NCBI GenBank assembly: GCA_964563505.1
Contig: CAZLXW010000075.1
Span: 1 to 16,584, forward strand
Reading direction: 5' to 3'
DNA: 16,584 bases
Source: UBA1351 sp964563505
Lineage (GTDB): Bacteria; Bacillota; Clostridia; Lachnospirales; Vallitaleaceae
In this document: positions 1-6,729 of the stretch, piece by piece
Layout of the letters: each line of letters starts with the position of its first letter
Numbering within the stretch: the first letter of the stretch is position 1
Translations under genes and position numbers: made by a program
The notes under the pieces: model-generated
Seen by the model: the letters and a program-made list of their open reading frames with translations, nothing else
Told to the model about the DNA's origin: nothing
The model's database searches: none

Positions 1-93
1 AATTTTTGAAATGATTACAAAAAGAGAATAATTATAAATTAAGTCTTGATAATTTTTCAAAAAACAATTAAAATAGAGATTGGGAGGTGTAAG

Positions 94-750
94 ATGCAAA
101 AATATGTATGTACTGTATGTGGTTATATTTATGATGAAGCTTTAGGAATCCCTGATGATTTTTCCTGTCCTTTATGTGGGGCTTCTAAGGAAGAGTTTGA
201 TTTGCAGGAAGAAAAACAAAATGATGAACAAACTTATGTAAGCGGAAAAGACCAAACAGCACAAGTATCCTTTCAATCATCAACAAGATTAGCACCTGAA
301 TTATCTAATGCACAGTTAAGTGTTGTTTTTTCAAATCTAGCAAAAGGATGTGAAAAACAATATTTGCCAAAAGAATCAGAGCTTTTCACCCAATTGTCTG
401 AGTATTATAAAAGCGTGAGTGATAAAGTTGAAGGTGATTCATTTGATGTAATTAAAGCGCTTTTGCAAGAAGATTTGGGTGTAAAATTTGCAGTAGCGAC
501 TAAGATTGCTGGTCAAGAAGCAGATCGTGGAGCCCTTCGAGCGCTTACATGGAGTGAAAAGGTAAGTAAAATCTTGAATTCAGTTTATGTGCGTTATGAA
601 AAGCAAGAGCAGGCATTACTGGAAAGTACTAATGTATATGTGTGTGAGATTTGCGGTTTTTTGTCGATTAATGATTCTCCACCAGATATTTGCCCGGTAT
701 GTAAAGTACCAAGCATGAAGCTGATGGAAGTGCAAAGGGGGAGGCTATAA
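94..750 (+). CDS. Rubredoxin-domain electron-transfer protein with degenerate rubrerythrin-like core
   Basis: The start is ATG 94, preceded by a GGGAGG ribosome binding site at 82-87; a longer reading from 46 has no such site. The product is 218 aa and cytoplasmic, with no signal peptide. The N-terminus is a short rubredoxin: C6-x2-C9 and C25-x2-C28. Its 15-residue loop is much shorter than in classical rubredoxins, and Phe23 sits where DDW normally occurs. Residues about 65-180 look helical and resemble the core of rubrerythrin-family proteins, but I see no full set of diiron ExxH ligands. The C-terminus (C184-x2-C187-x12-C200-x2-C203) has the spacing of the rubredoxin module found at the end of rubrerythrins. 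The stop overlaps the next ATG by one base (TAATG), so it is co-transcribed and probably translationally coupled with the ferredoxin/rubrerythrin gene. It probably passes electrons to rubrerythrin; that role is inferred from context. Confidence 0.85.
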   Translation: MQKYVCTVCGYIYDEALGIPDDFSCPLCGASKEEFDLQEEKQNDEQTYVSGKDQTAQVSFQSSTRLAPELSNAQLSVVFSNLAKGCEKQYLPKESELFTQLSEYYKSVSDKVEGDSFDVIKALLQEDLGVKFAVATKIAGQEADRGALRALTWSEKVSKILNSVYVRYEKQEQALLESTNVYVCEICGFLSINDSPPDICPVCKVPSMKLMEVQRGRL

Positions 751-1805
751 TGCATGCAGTTCGAAATATACGATTATGTACCAAAGATTGTTTGTGTTTA
801 TATGTCTGTCCAACTGGCGCAACAGATACAGAAACCGGTCAAATTGATCCGGAAAAATGTTTAGATGGATGTCGCTTATGTGTTGATGCCTGTCCGTCAC
901 ATGCGATTTCACTTGTTCCTGAGGAATATCCGCCACAACAAGTGAAAGAAGAAGTGATGGTTGAGGCGCTTCTTGCCTTGGCAGAAAGCAAAACAAAACA
1001 AGAACGTATTGCAGAGACAATTGTTCAAAGCACTGAGGATTCAGTTATTCAACAATTGGCCAAAGCCGTGAGTCAATCTAATCGTATTATGGCTGAAGAC
1101 CTTGTACGCGAAGCGGGTTTTATGACACCACAAAGTGAAAACACTCGAGAACTTTTACAAAAAATTCTTAATACAGACCAATCGGATGATTTTCCTAAAG
1201 AAACTGTTCAGCAATTGCTGAATTTATTAAAAACAAGTAAAAAAGAAGGAGATATAAAAATGGCAGAAGAAAACAAATACGCAGGAACAAAAACCGAAAA
1301 AAACTTAATGGATGCTTTTTCAGGTGAGAGCCAAGCGCGAAATAAGTACACATATTTTGCAAGAATTGCACAACAAGAAGGTTATGAACAAATTGCAGAC
1401 CTTTTCTTAAAAACAGCGCGTAACGAGCAAGAGCATGCAAGAATATGGTTTGAAGAATTAGGGCATTTAGGATCAACAGCTGAAAACTTATTAGCCGCAG
1501 CTGAAGGCGAAAATTATGAGTGGACAGATATGTATGAGACTTTTGCAAAAGATGCAGAAGAAGAAGGTTTCAAATCGCTAGCAGCTAAATTTAGAAGAGT
1601 AGCAGCAATTGAAAACGCCCATGAAGACCGTTATCGTAAACTTCTTAATGATGTTGAAATGCAAAAAGTATTTGAAAAAAGCGAAGAAATCATGTGGGAA
1701 TGTCGTGTCTGTGGCCATCTCGTCATGGGCAAAAAAGCGCCAAAAGTATGTCCTCTTTGTGGTTATGAGCAAAGTTATTTTGAACAACGAAGCGAAAATT
1801 TCTAA
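750..1805 (+). CDS. Ferredoxin-like domain joined in frame to rubrerythrin
   Basis: A single open frame of 351 aa runs from ATG 750, with a GGGGGAGG site at 737-744. Residues 1-60 form an 8-Cys ferredoxin-like domain. Its ligand spacing is unusual: C10-x3-C14-x-C16-x3-C20-P and C37-x3-C41-x2-C44-x3-C48-P. Residues about 60-170 are a charged helical linker. Residues 171-351 are a complete rubrerythrin. No stop separates the two parts, yet the junction (1244-1262) contains a full ribosome binding site and ATG in the same frame. The product may therefore be one fused redox protein, two proteins, or both. One extra A in the A-run at 1229-1233 would bring a TAA (1238-1240) into frame just before that site. 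A recent natural deletion or a sequencing error is therefore possible. The known role of such sets in anaerobes is reduction of hydrogen peroxide. Confidence 0.75.
   Translation: MHAVRNIRLCTKDCLCLYVCPTGATDTETGQIDPEKCLDGCRLCVDACPSHAISLVPEEYPPQQVKEEVMVEALLALAESKTKQERIAETIVQSTEDSVIQQLAKAVSQSNRIMAEDLVREAGFMTPQSENTRELLQKILNTDQSDDFPKETVQQLLNLLKTSKKEGDIKMAEENKYAGTKTEKNLMDAFSGESQARNKYTYFARIAQQEGYEQIADLFLKTARNEQEHARIWFEELGHLGSTAENLLAAAEGENYEWTDMYETFAKDAEEEGFKSLAAKFRRVAAIENAHEDRYRKLLNDVEMQKVFEKSEEIMWECRVCGHLVMGKKAPKVCPLCGYEQSYFEQRSENF
1260..1805 (+). CDS. rbr: Rubrerythrin (internal start)
   Basis: ATG 1260 follows an AGAAGGAGAT site at 1244-1253 and gives a 181-aa protein of normal rubrerythrin length. 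The N-terminal ferritin-like four-helix domain holds the diiron ligands: Glu23 in a GES motif, E56-x2-H59 and E118-x2-H121, with a conserved EWTD stretch near residue 87. The C-terminal rubredoxin domain has C148-x2-C151 and C164-x2-C167. In anaerobes this cytoplasmic enzyme reduces hydrogen peroxide to water, receiving electrons through rubredoxin and its C-terminal FeS4 site. The same residues are also the C-terminal half of the open frame from 750, so this entry describes the product of internal initiation. Which form is made in the cell cannot be decided from sequence. A strong terminator follows 35 bases after the stop. Confidence 0.85.
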   Translation: MAEENKYAGTKTEKNLMDAFSGESQARNKYTYFARIAQQEGYEQIADLFLKTARNEQEHARIWFEELGHLGSTAENLLAAAEGENYEWTDMYETFAKDAEEEGFKSLAAKFRRVAAIENAHEDRYRKLLNDVEMQKVFEKSEEIMWECRVCGHLVMGKKAPKVCPLCGYEQSYFEQRSENF

Positions 1806-1840
1806 TTATATTCACGAGAATTAAATAACATGATTATAGG

Positions 1841-1868
1841 TCCGGTAGCTTATGCTACCGGATTTTTT
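1841..1868 (+). terminator. Rho-independent terminator after rubrerythrin
   Basis: A perfect 9-bp stem TCCGGTAGC / GCTACCGGA with a TTAT loop is followed by six T. It closes the three-part redox operon. Confidence 0.93.
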
Positions 1869-1898
1869 GTCCTTTTATGTTAAATAGATAAAAGCATA

Positions 1899-1927
1899 TT
1901 GACAGCTATTTTCAGCAATGATATACT
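1899..1927 (+). promoter_or_regulatory. Sigma-A promoter of the arabinanase gene
   Basis: TTGACA at 1899-1904 and TATACT at 1922-1927 are separated by exactly 17 bases. The expected start lies about 65 bases upstream of the ATG. I see no convincing cre or other operator in the leader. Confidence 0.8.
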
Positions 1928-1998
1928 AAGAATTACTTAAGAATATAATAAAATAATTTAGTTTTATATAAATTAAAATATCAAAAAAGGAGATAGGT

Positions 1999-3486
1999 AT
2001 GTTAACTAGGTTGAAAATAATACTTGTTTTAGTCTTTGGGGGATTGTTATTGATGGGATGTACAAGGTCAAAGCCAATGAATCGAGAAGAGGTTCTTAAT
2101 ATGGCGAGAAAGGGTGAAATAAGAGAACAAAAAGAGATTGAGTTTGATGAGGTTTCGGTACATGATCCCTCTGTGGTTAAAGTGGAAGACACCTATTATA
2201 TTTTTGGATCCCATTTAGCTTCAGCGAAGTCCCAAGATTTGATGAACTTCGAGCAGATAACTCGAAATGTTGCAGGTAATAAACTTTTTCCGGATGCCAA
2301 GAATACATTAGAAGAAGCCTTGACATGGGCGCAAACAGATACATTTTGGGCGGCAGATGTTGAGCAATTAGACGATGGTCAATTTTACTTCTATTATAAT
2401 GCATGTCGAGGTGATTCGCCCTTATCAGCAATGGGCGTAGCTAAGTCAGACAATATCGAAGGTCCATATGAAGATTTGGGTATTTTCTTGAAATCAGGTA
2501 TGAGTGGAGAAAGTAATGACGGAAGCCCATATAATGCCAATCACCATCCAAATGCTATTGACCCGCATACCTTTTATGATCATACTGGAAAGCTATGGAT
2601 GGTTTATGGGTCCTATTCCGGAGGTATCTTTATACTGGAGGTGGATTCAGAGACGGGTTTTCCCGCAGAAGGTCAAGGATATGGCGAAAAATTATTAGGG
2701 GATTACCATGCTCGAATTGAAGGTCCATATATTTTATATAGCCCGGATACACAATACTACTACTTATTCTTATCGTATGGCGGGCTCGATGCCAATGGCG
2801 GTTATAATATTCGGGTTGCCAGATCAAAGACACCAGATGGTCCATATATTGATAGCCAAGGGCAAGATATGATTGAAGCCAAGGGAGTCGAAGGACAGAT
2901 TTTTCATGATCCGGCATATGCACCCTATGGACATAAACTTTTAGGAAATTTTGAATTTGAACACATTGAAGGTGAATTGGGTCAGAAGTCTCATGGATAT
3001 ATATCCCCAGGACATAACTCAGCATATTATGAAGAAGAGGAAGATAAATATTTTATACTTTTTCATTCTAGATTTCCGAGAAAAGGTGAAGCGCATTATG
3101 TACGTGTCCATCAATTTTTTATGAATGATGAAGACTGGCCGGTCATTGCACCTTATCGTTATACTGGGGAAACGCTACAACCTGTTGAAGAAAATGATAT
3201 TGTAGGTGCCTATAAACTTGTCAACCATGGGAGAGATATATCTGCAGACGTTAAGGAATCCCTTGTGGTTGGATTGTTAGAAGATGGCCAGTTAACAGGT
3301 GAGTTAGAAGGAAAGTGGACATTAGAAGATGATGCAAAGATAAGCATTACACTTGGTGAAGTAGAATATACAGGACTTGCATTAAAACAATACGACGCGT
3401 ATAATAAAATTGAAACAATGACATTTACAGTTGGCGCCAATAATGGTGAAAGTCTATGGGGAAGCCAGATATATTTAGTGGACTAA
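1999..3486 (+). CDS. GH43 arabinan endo-1,5-alpha-L-arabinosidase, lipoprotein
   Basis: 495 aa, with an AAAAGGAG site at 1985-1992. The N-terminus is a lipoprotein signal (basic MLTRLK, hydrophobic core, lipobox L-M-G-C with Cys21), so the enzyme should be anchored on the outer face of the membrane. The glycoside hydrolase family 43 five-bladed propeller carries the expected catalytic triad: Asp56 in VHDPS (base), Asp188 in AIDPH (pKa modulator) and Glu241 in IEGPY (acid). His339 in SPGHNS fits the metal-binding histidine of this family. After about residue 400 there is a small beta-rich C-terminal domain like that of Bacillus AbnB-type endo-arabinanases. The overall length also fits that type. 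It would cut arabinan side chains of plant pectin. It stands alone with its own promoter and terminator. No transporter or other arabinose gene is in the window. Exo-activity or another arabinoside specificity is not excluded. Confidence 0.87.
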   Translation: MLTRLKIILVLVFGGLLLMGCTRSKPMNREEVLNMARKGEIREQKEIEFDEVSVHDPSVVKVEDTYYIFGSHLASAKSQDLMNFEQITRNVAGNKLFPDAKNTLEEALTWAQTDTFWAADVEQLDDGQFYFYYNACRGDSPLSAMGVAKSDNIEGPYEDLGIFLKSGMSGESNDGSPYNANHHPNAIDPHTFYDHTGKLWMVYGSYSGGIFILEVDSETGFPAEGQGYGEKLLGDYHARIEGPYILYSPDTQYYYLFLSYGGLDANGGYNIRVARSKTPDGPYIDSQGQDMIEAKGVEGQIFHDPAYAPYGHKLLGNFEFEHIEGELGQKSHGYISPGHNSAYYEEEEDKYFILFHSRFPRKGEAHYVRVHQFFMNDEDWPVIAPYRYTGETLQPVEENDIVGAYKLVNHGRDISADVKESLVVGLLEDGQLTGELEGKWTLEDDAKISITLGEVEYTGLALKQYDAYNKIETMTFTVGANNGESLWGSQIYLVD

Positions 3487-3511
3487 TTTAAAATAAATAT
3501 CTTAACATTAT

Positions 3512-3549
3512 AAAAAGCCGATACGTTAGTTTCTAACCATCGGCTTTTT
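3512..3549. terminator. Bidirectional terminator
   Basis: AAAAAGCCGAT (3512-3522) pairs with ATCGGCTTTTT (3539-3549), with an inner GTTAG/CTAAC stem around a TTT loop. It ends the arabinanase mRNA on the plus strand. With equal quality it would end a transcript arriving on the minus strand from the promoter at 3899-3926. Confidence 0.88.
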
Positions 3550-3892
3550 ACCATACCATATTCAACTTATTATTATACATATACTAATTGCTTGTTCATT
3601 CCTTCCAAAGCATAAATACTACATTCACTTAATACATATACCTCTAAAATTTACTTTTAAAATTTTGCTTCTAAAAAAACTTTTCTAAAAGTATTGCATA
3701 TTACAATGATTCTTGTACTTCTAATTCCAACACATTACTTAGTGTTGTATTACTTTGATACTAGGTATCATTTATACCCAACTTCTATACTACTACTTGA
3801 TACCAACTACATTTAAATATTTCTTAAATAATTCATCAATGGTAATAAGTGAATAGGGTATGTAAGAAGAAGTGTTTCTTAATTTCTTCTAT
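3550..3892 (-). ncRNA. Candidate untranslated minus-strand transcript of unknown function
   Basis: This stretch contains no protein gene that I can support; all frames on both strands are broken by stops. It does lie between a very good minus-strand promoter (3899-3926) and a terminator that works in that direction (3512-3549), predicting an RNA of about 380 nt. The plus strand of 3541-3840 has roughly 58 C to 17 G by hand count, so the putative transcript is strongly G-over-C, as transcribed strands often are in Firmicutes. Possible stems include TGATACC (3798-3804) with GGTATCA (3764-3770), TGATAC/GTATCA (3756-3761 with 3765-3770, mutually exclusive with the former), and CAACAC/GTGTTG (3728-3747). 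GC content is low (about 25%). I do not recognise 6S, SRP, tmRNA or RNase P. A decayed gene that kept its promoter is an equally fair reading. Confidence 0.35.
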
Positions 3893-3898
3893 AAACTA

Positions 3899-3926
3899 AT
3901 TATATCACACTTTTCAAAAATGTAAA
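3899..3926 (-). promoter_or_regulatory. Minus-strand promoter without an associated protein gene
   Basis: On the minus strand, TTTACA (3926-3921), 16 bases, then TATAAT (3904-3899) preceded by TGA (extended -10). It points left into the gene-free stretch, away from the GPx gene. Confidence 0.65.
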
Positions 3927-3979
3927 GGGAAAAATCAGATAATTCACATGAAAAATACTAAGTATTTCGCACTATTATA

Positions 3980-4016
3980 AATTGCTAGCAATTAAATTGT
4001 GCTTTACACAATTTAA
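3980..4016. promoter_or_regulatory. Paired palindromes, candidate operator of the GPx promoter
   Basis: Two inverted repeats abut here: a perfect 14-base palindrome AATTGCTAGCAATT (3980-3993), and TTAAATTGTG-N5-CACAATTTAA (3992-4016). The second covers the -35 box of the GPx promoter. A repressor bound there would block RNA polymerase. The TTGTG-N5-CACAA core resembles Rex/FNR-type half sites, but its spacing fits neither family, so I do not name a regulator. Confidence 0.5.
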
Positions 4017-4031
4017 TAACTGTGCTATAGT
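4003..4031 (+). promoter_or_regulatory. Sigma-A promoter of the GPx gene
   Basis: TTTACA (4003-4008), 17 bases, TATAGT (4026-4031) with an extended -10 TGC just before it. The -35 lies inside the inverted repeat at 3992-4016. Confidence 0.7.
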
Positions 4032-4062
4032 ATAATAAATAAGTTAAAGGAGGTCCCAAAAA

Positions 4063-4533
4063 ATGTTATATGATATAAGTGTACGTGATTCAGAAGGCAA
4101 AGATGTAAAATTAGATGAGTATAAAGGCAAGGTGCTATTGATTATTAACTCAGCAACAGGTTGTGGATTAACGCCTCAATATAGTGGGATTCAGAAACTA
4201 TATGATGATTATAAAGACCAAGGTTTTGAAGTTCTTGATTTTCCGTGTAATCAGTTTGCTAATCAAGCACCGGAAGAGATTGAAGAGATTAAGACGTTTT
4301 GTGAGTCAAGGTTTGGCGTTACCTTTAAAGTTTTTGATAAAATTGATGTGAATGGAGACGATGCGGATCTATTATTTAAATATTTAAAAGAAGAAAAAGG
4401 TGGAATGTTAGGATCCAAGATTAAATGGAATTTCACTAAGTTCCTAGTGGATCGAGAGGGTAATGTTGTAAAACGCTATGCACCGACCCTTGAACCGGAA
4501 AAACTTGTAAAAGATATTGAGGAATTACTATAA
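4063..4533 (+). CDS. Glutathione peroxidase-family thiol peroxidase
   Basis: 156 aa with a near-perfect AAAGGAGGT site at 4046-4054. The thioredoxin-fold peroxidase family is shown by NSATGCG with peroxidatic Cys34 (cysteine, not selenocysteine), FPCNQF with Gln64, and KWNFTKF with Trp122 and Asn123, which complete the catalytic tetrad. Cys80 in KTFCESRFG lies where thioredoxin-dependent members carry the resolving cysteine. The likely reductant is therefore thioredoxin rather than glutathione, which most Clostridia lack. It should reduce hydrogen and organic peroxides in the cytoplasm. It is a single-gene unit with its own promoter, a candidate operator and a terminator shared with the convergent gene. 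It belongs with the rubrerythrin and Msr genes as oxidative-stress defence. The exact reductant is inferred. Confidence 0.92.
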   Translation: MLYDISVRDSEGKDVKLDEYKGKVLLIINSATGCGLTPQYSGIQKLYDDYKDQGFEVLDFPCNQFANQAPEEIEEIKTFCESRFGVTFKVFDKIDVNGDDADLLFKYLKEEKGGMLGSKIKWNFTKFLVDREGNVVKRYAPTLEPEKLVKDIEELL

Positions 4534-4549
4534 AATCATTAAAAAAATA

Positions 4550-4589
4550 AAAAAGATTGAGGACTCTTAGGAGTGATCAATCTTTTTTT
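4550..4589. terminator. Bidirectional terminator between convergent genes
   Basis: AAAAAGATTGA (4550-4560) pairs with TCAATCTTTTT (4577-4587), with an inner ACTC/GAGT stem and TTAG loop. T runs lie on both sides, so it serves both the GPx gene and the minus-strand membrane-protein gene. Confidence 0.88.
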
Positions 4590-4605
4590 GCCTACGTTTA
4601 TAATT

Positions 4606-4944
4606 TTATTTGATAAGTTTAATATCGCCGACGAGTGGTAGTTTTTTAGCCTGTCCGTTGGCTGCAGCAATGAGTGTAATAATGTGAATAACCACAAGAG
4701 CAATCCAACCGATAAAGCTGATAATCCAACCAAGAATCGGAATAACACCAATGATGGACAATGCAATATATCCAAGAACAAGGAGTAAACCTTGATTTAC
4801 ATGGAATTTTACATAAGGTGAATCTTTGGCTCCGTCAACGAGGAGTGGAACAAAAAAGATGATGTAAGCAACAATTCCCATACTTTTGTTTTTTTGAATA
4901 TCTTCTTGAGTGAACACTTCTTTAACATTATTTTGGTCTGACAT
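4606..4944 (-). CDS. Small membrane protein, DUF4870-like
   Basis: 112 aa, with a minus-strand GGAGG site about 7 bases before the start. The polar N-terminus (FTQEDIQKNKSMG) is followed by hydrophobic segments at about 22-37, 52-66 and 69-95, then a short basic tail ending in LPLVGDIKLIK. The FHVNQGLLL motif after the first segment and the GWI-rich third segment match the small DUF4870-type membrane proteins common in Firmicutes, whose function is unknown. I assigned the family by memory of its pattern, not by a search. It lies 87 bases downstream of prfC on the same strand, with a possible own promoter between them, and ends at the shared terminator. Confidence 0.75.
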   Translation of the reverse strand: MSDQNNVKEVFTQEDIQKNKSMGIVAYIIFFVPLLVDGAKDSPYVKFHVNQGLLLVLGYIALSIIGVIPILGWIISFIGWIALVVIHIITLIAAANGQAKKLPLVGDIKLIK

Positions 4945-4987
4945 ATAATACCTCCATTTTTATTTTTTTAAAACCCTTTACACTTAT

Positions 4988-4996
4988 ATAATATCA
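4988..4996 (-). promoter_or_regulatory. Possible extended -10 promoter of the DUF4870-like gene
   Basis: TGA-TATTAT on the minus strand (4996-4988), with no good -35. The leader would be about 40 bases. No clear terminator separates it from prfC, so read-through is also possible. Confidence 0.35.
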
Positions 4997-5031
4997 GAAA
5001 TAGACATAAATAGAAAGTAAAAAATAGCTTT

Positions 5032-6636
5032 TTACTCAAAAGATGACGATGTTTCAAGCAATTTTAAGCTTTTGTTTTTATCTAAGGTCTGCTTAATCGA
5101 CCATTCGTATTGGAAGAGAAGAACGGGTTGTTCTTTTTCGCTATAGACGAGCATAGCATCCATGGAAGTTTTTAACTTTTGGTCGTCAAAATCATCCATT
5201 TGAATCCATCGAACATATTTGTGTGGAAGTGCATGTTTTGAGATTTCAACATTATATTCATTGTTTAACCGATATTCTAATACTTCAAACTGAAGGACGC
5301 CGACAACACCGATGATAATTTCTTCAGAACCGGTAAATGGACGTTTAAAAACCTGGATGGAGCCTTCTTCAGATAACTGTCGAATACCTTTTAAAAATTG
5401 CTTTCGTTTTAATGCGTTTATGGTAGAAATACGCATAAAATGCTCAGGAGCAAATTGGGGTATATCCGCATATTTTAAGGTGGTTGAGCTTTGGGAAAGT
5501 GTATCACCGATTTTGTAAATTCCCGGATCATGGATACCAATGATATCACCGGAATAAGCTTCATCTACGATAGAACGATCTTGAGCCATAAATTGTTGAG
5601 GTTGAGCAAGTTTGACTTTCTTTTTATTTTGTACATGGTTTACCATCATGTCTTTTTCGAATTTTCCGGAACAAATCCGTAAAAAAGCAATGCGGTCACG
5701 ATGTGCAGGATTCATATTGGCTTGAATCTTAAAAATAAAGCCGCTAAAATCGTTGTTCATTGGATCCACGGGGCCTTCGTTGCTTTTACGAGCCATTGGA
5801 GGGGTACTGATATGTAAAAAATCCTCAAGAAAAGGTTCAACACCAAAATTGGTTAAGGCACTGCCGAAAAATACAGGGGTTAAATCACCCTTTAGAATTT
5901 TTTCCAGATCATAGGGATCTCCCGCTTCATCAAGAAGTTCGATATCTTCTAACAACTGCTCATATAAGGCCGGGCCTAAGAGTTCTTCCGTGCGTTCGTC
6001 ATCGATTTTAATAAATGTGTTTTCTGTTTTGGACTGTCCGTGATTACCTGCACCGAATAATTGGATTTCTTCCTTATCCCGGTGGTAAATACCACGAAAA
6101 TCTTTTCCCATACCAATTGGCCAATTCATAGGACATGAACGTATACCTAAAGCGTTTTCCAAATCTTCAAGAAGTTCGTAAGGGTCTAGTCCTTGACGGT
6201 CTAATTTATTGATAAAGGTAAAGATAGGGATGTTTCTTAGCTTACAGACTTGAAAAAGTTTCTTGGTCTGAGCCTCAACTCCTTTTGCACAGTCAATAAC
6301 CATAACGGCACTATCAGCTGCAACGAGTGTTCGATAGGTATCCTCACTAAAATCTTGATGGCCAGGGGTATCAAGTATATTAATACAGTAACCGTCGTAA
6401 TTAAACTGAAGAACAGAAGAGGTTACTGAAATACCTCTCTGTTTTTCAATCTCCATCCAGTCGGATACTGCGTGTTTGTTGGAACGACGTGATTTAACGG
6501 ATCCCGCTTCACGAATAGCACCGCCGTAGAGCAAAAACTTTTCAGTAAGGGTTGTTTTCCCGGCATCGGGGTGGGATATGATCGCAAAGGTACGGCGCTT
6601 TTTGATTTCATTCATATGTTGGTTTATATTTGACAT
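5032..6636 (-). CDS. prfC: Peptide chain release factor 3 (RF3)
   Basis: 534 aa, the usual length of RF3. The GTPase domain shows G1 SHPDAGKTT (21-29), switch I RGISVT (68-73 region), G3 DTPGH (89-93) and G4 NKLD (143-146). A second beta-barrel domain and the RF3-specific C-terminal domain (FKRPFTGSEEIIIGVVGVLQF) follow. In translation termination it uses GTP to remove RF1 or RF2 from the ribosome after peptide release. The start (AAAGGAT site, weak) could also be Met8, but the longer form keeps the normal RF3 N-terminus. It is 93 bases downstream of msrA on the same strand, with a possible separate promoter between them. EF-G and TetM-type proteins are excluded by the lack of domains IV and V and by the C-terminal motif. 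Confidence 0.96.
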   Translation of the reverse strand: MSNINQHMNEIKKRRTFAIISHPDAGKTTLTEKFLLYGGAIREAGSVKSRRSNKHAVSDWMEIEKQRGISVTSSVLQFNYDGYCINILDTPGHQDFSEDTYRTLVAADSAVMVIDCAKGVEAQTKKLFQVCKLRNIPIFTFINKLDRQGLDPYELLEDLENALGIRSCPMNWPIGMGKDFRGIYHRDKEEIQLFGAGNHGQSKTENTFIKIDDERTEELLGPALYEQLLEDIELLDEAGDPYDLEKILKGDLTPVFFGSALTNFGVEPFLEDFLHISTPPMARKSNEGPVDPMNNDFSGFIFKIQANMNPAHRDRIAFLRICSGKFEKDMMVNHVQNKKKVKLAQPQQFMAQDRSIVDEAYSGDIIGIHDPGIYKIGDTLSQSSTTLKYADIPQFAPEHFMRISTINALKRKQFLKGIRQLSEEGSIQVFKRPFTGSEEIIIGVVGVLQFEVLEYRLNNEYNVEISKHALPHKYVRWIQMDDFDDQKLKTSMDAMLVYSEKEQPVLLFQYEWSIKQTLDKNKSLKLLETSSSFE

Positions 6637-6689
6637 AATTTATCCTTTACTAATTAGAGTAACATAAGTACAAAAATTTCCTTATATAG

Positions 6690-6716
6690 AGTATAATGTA
6701 ATGCGCAGAATGTCAA
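6690..6716 (-). promoter_or_regulatory. Possible promoter of prfC
   Basis: Minus-strand TTGACA (6716-6711) and TATACT (6695-6690), 15 bases apart, which is short of the optimum. The consensus -35 makes it worth listing. Confidence 0.45.
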
Positions 6717-6729
6717 TAGTTTCTAGGAA

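Noticed and set aside
25..40. Possible PerR box before the rubredoxin/rubrerythrin operon
   Set aside because: The AT-rich stretch matches only about 8 of 14 positions of the consensus, which is not beyond chance in such AT-rich DNA. The promoter in 1-93 is also not clear: TTGAAA at 6-11 lacks a good -10.
3550..3892. Known housekeeping RNA (6S, SRP, tmRNA or RNase P) in the gene-free stretch
   Set aside because: None of the conserved cores of these RNAs was recognised, and the GC content of about 25% is low for them.
3980..4016. Rex or FNR/CRP-type binding site
   Set aside because: The half-sites look similar, but the 5-base spacer gives a 15-base core instead of the spacing these families use. 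Kept only as an unnamed operator candidate.
5014..5034. Terminator at the end of prfC
   Set aside because: The GTAAAAA/TTTTTTAC stem is almost all A-T and overlaps the stop codon; too weak to call.
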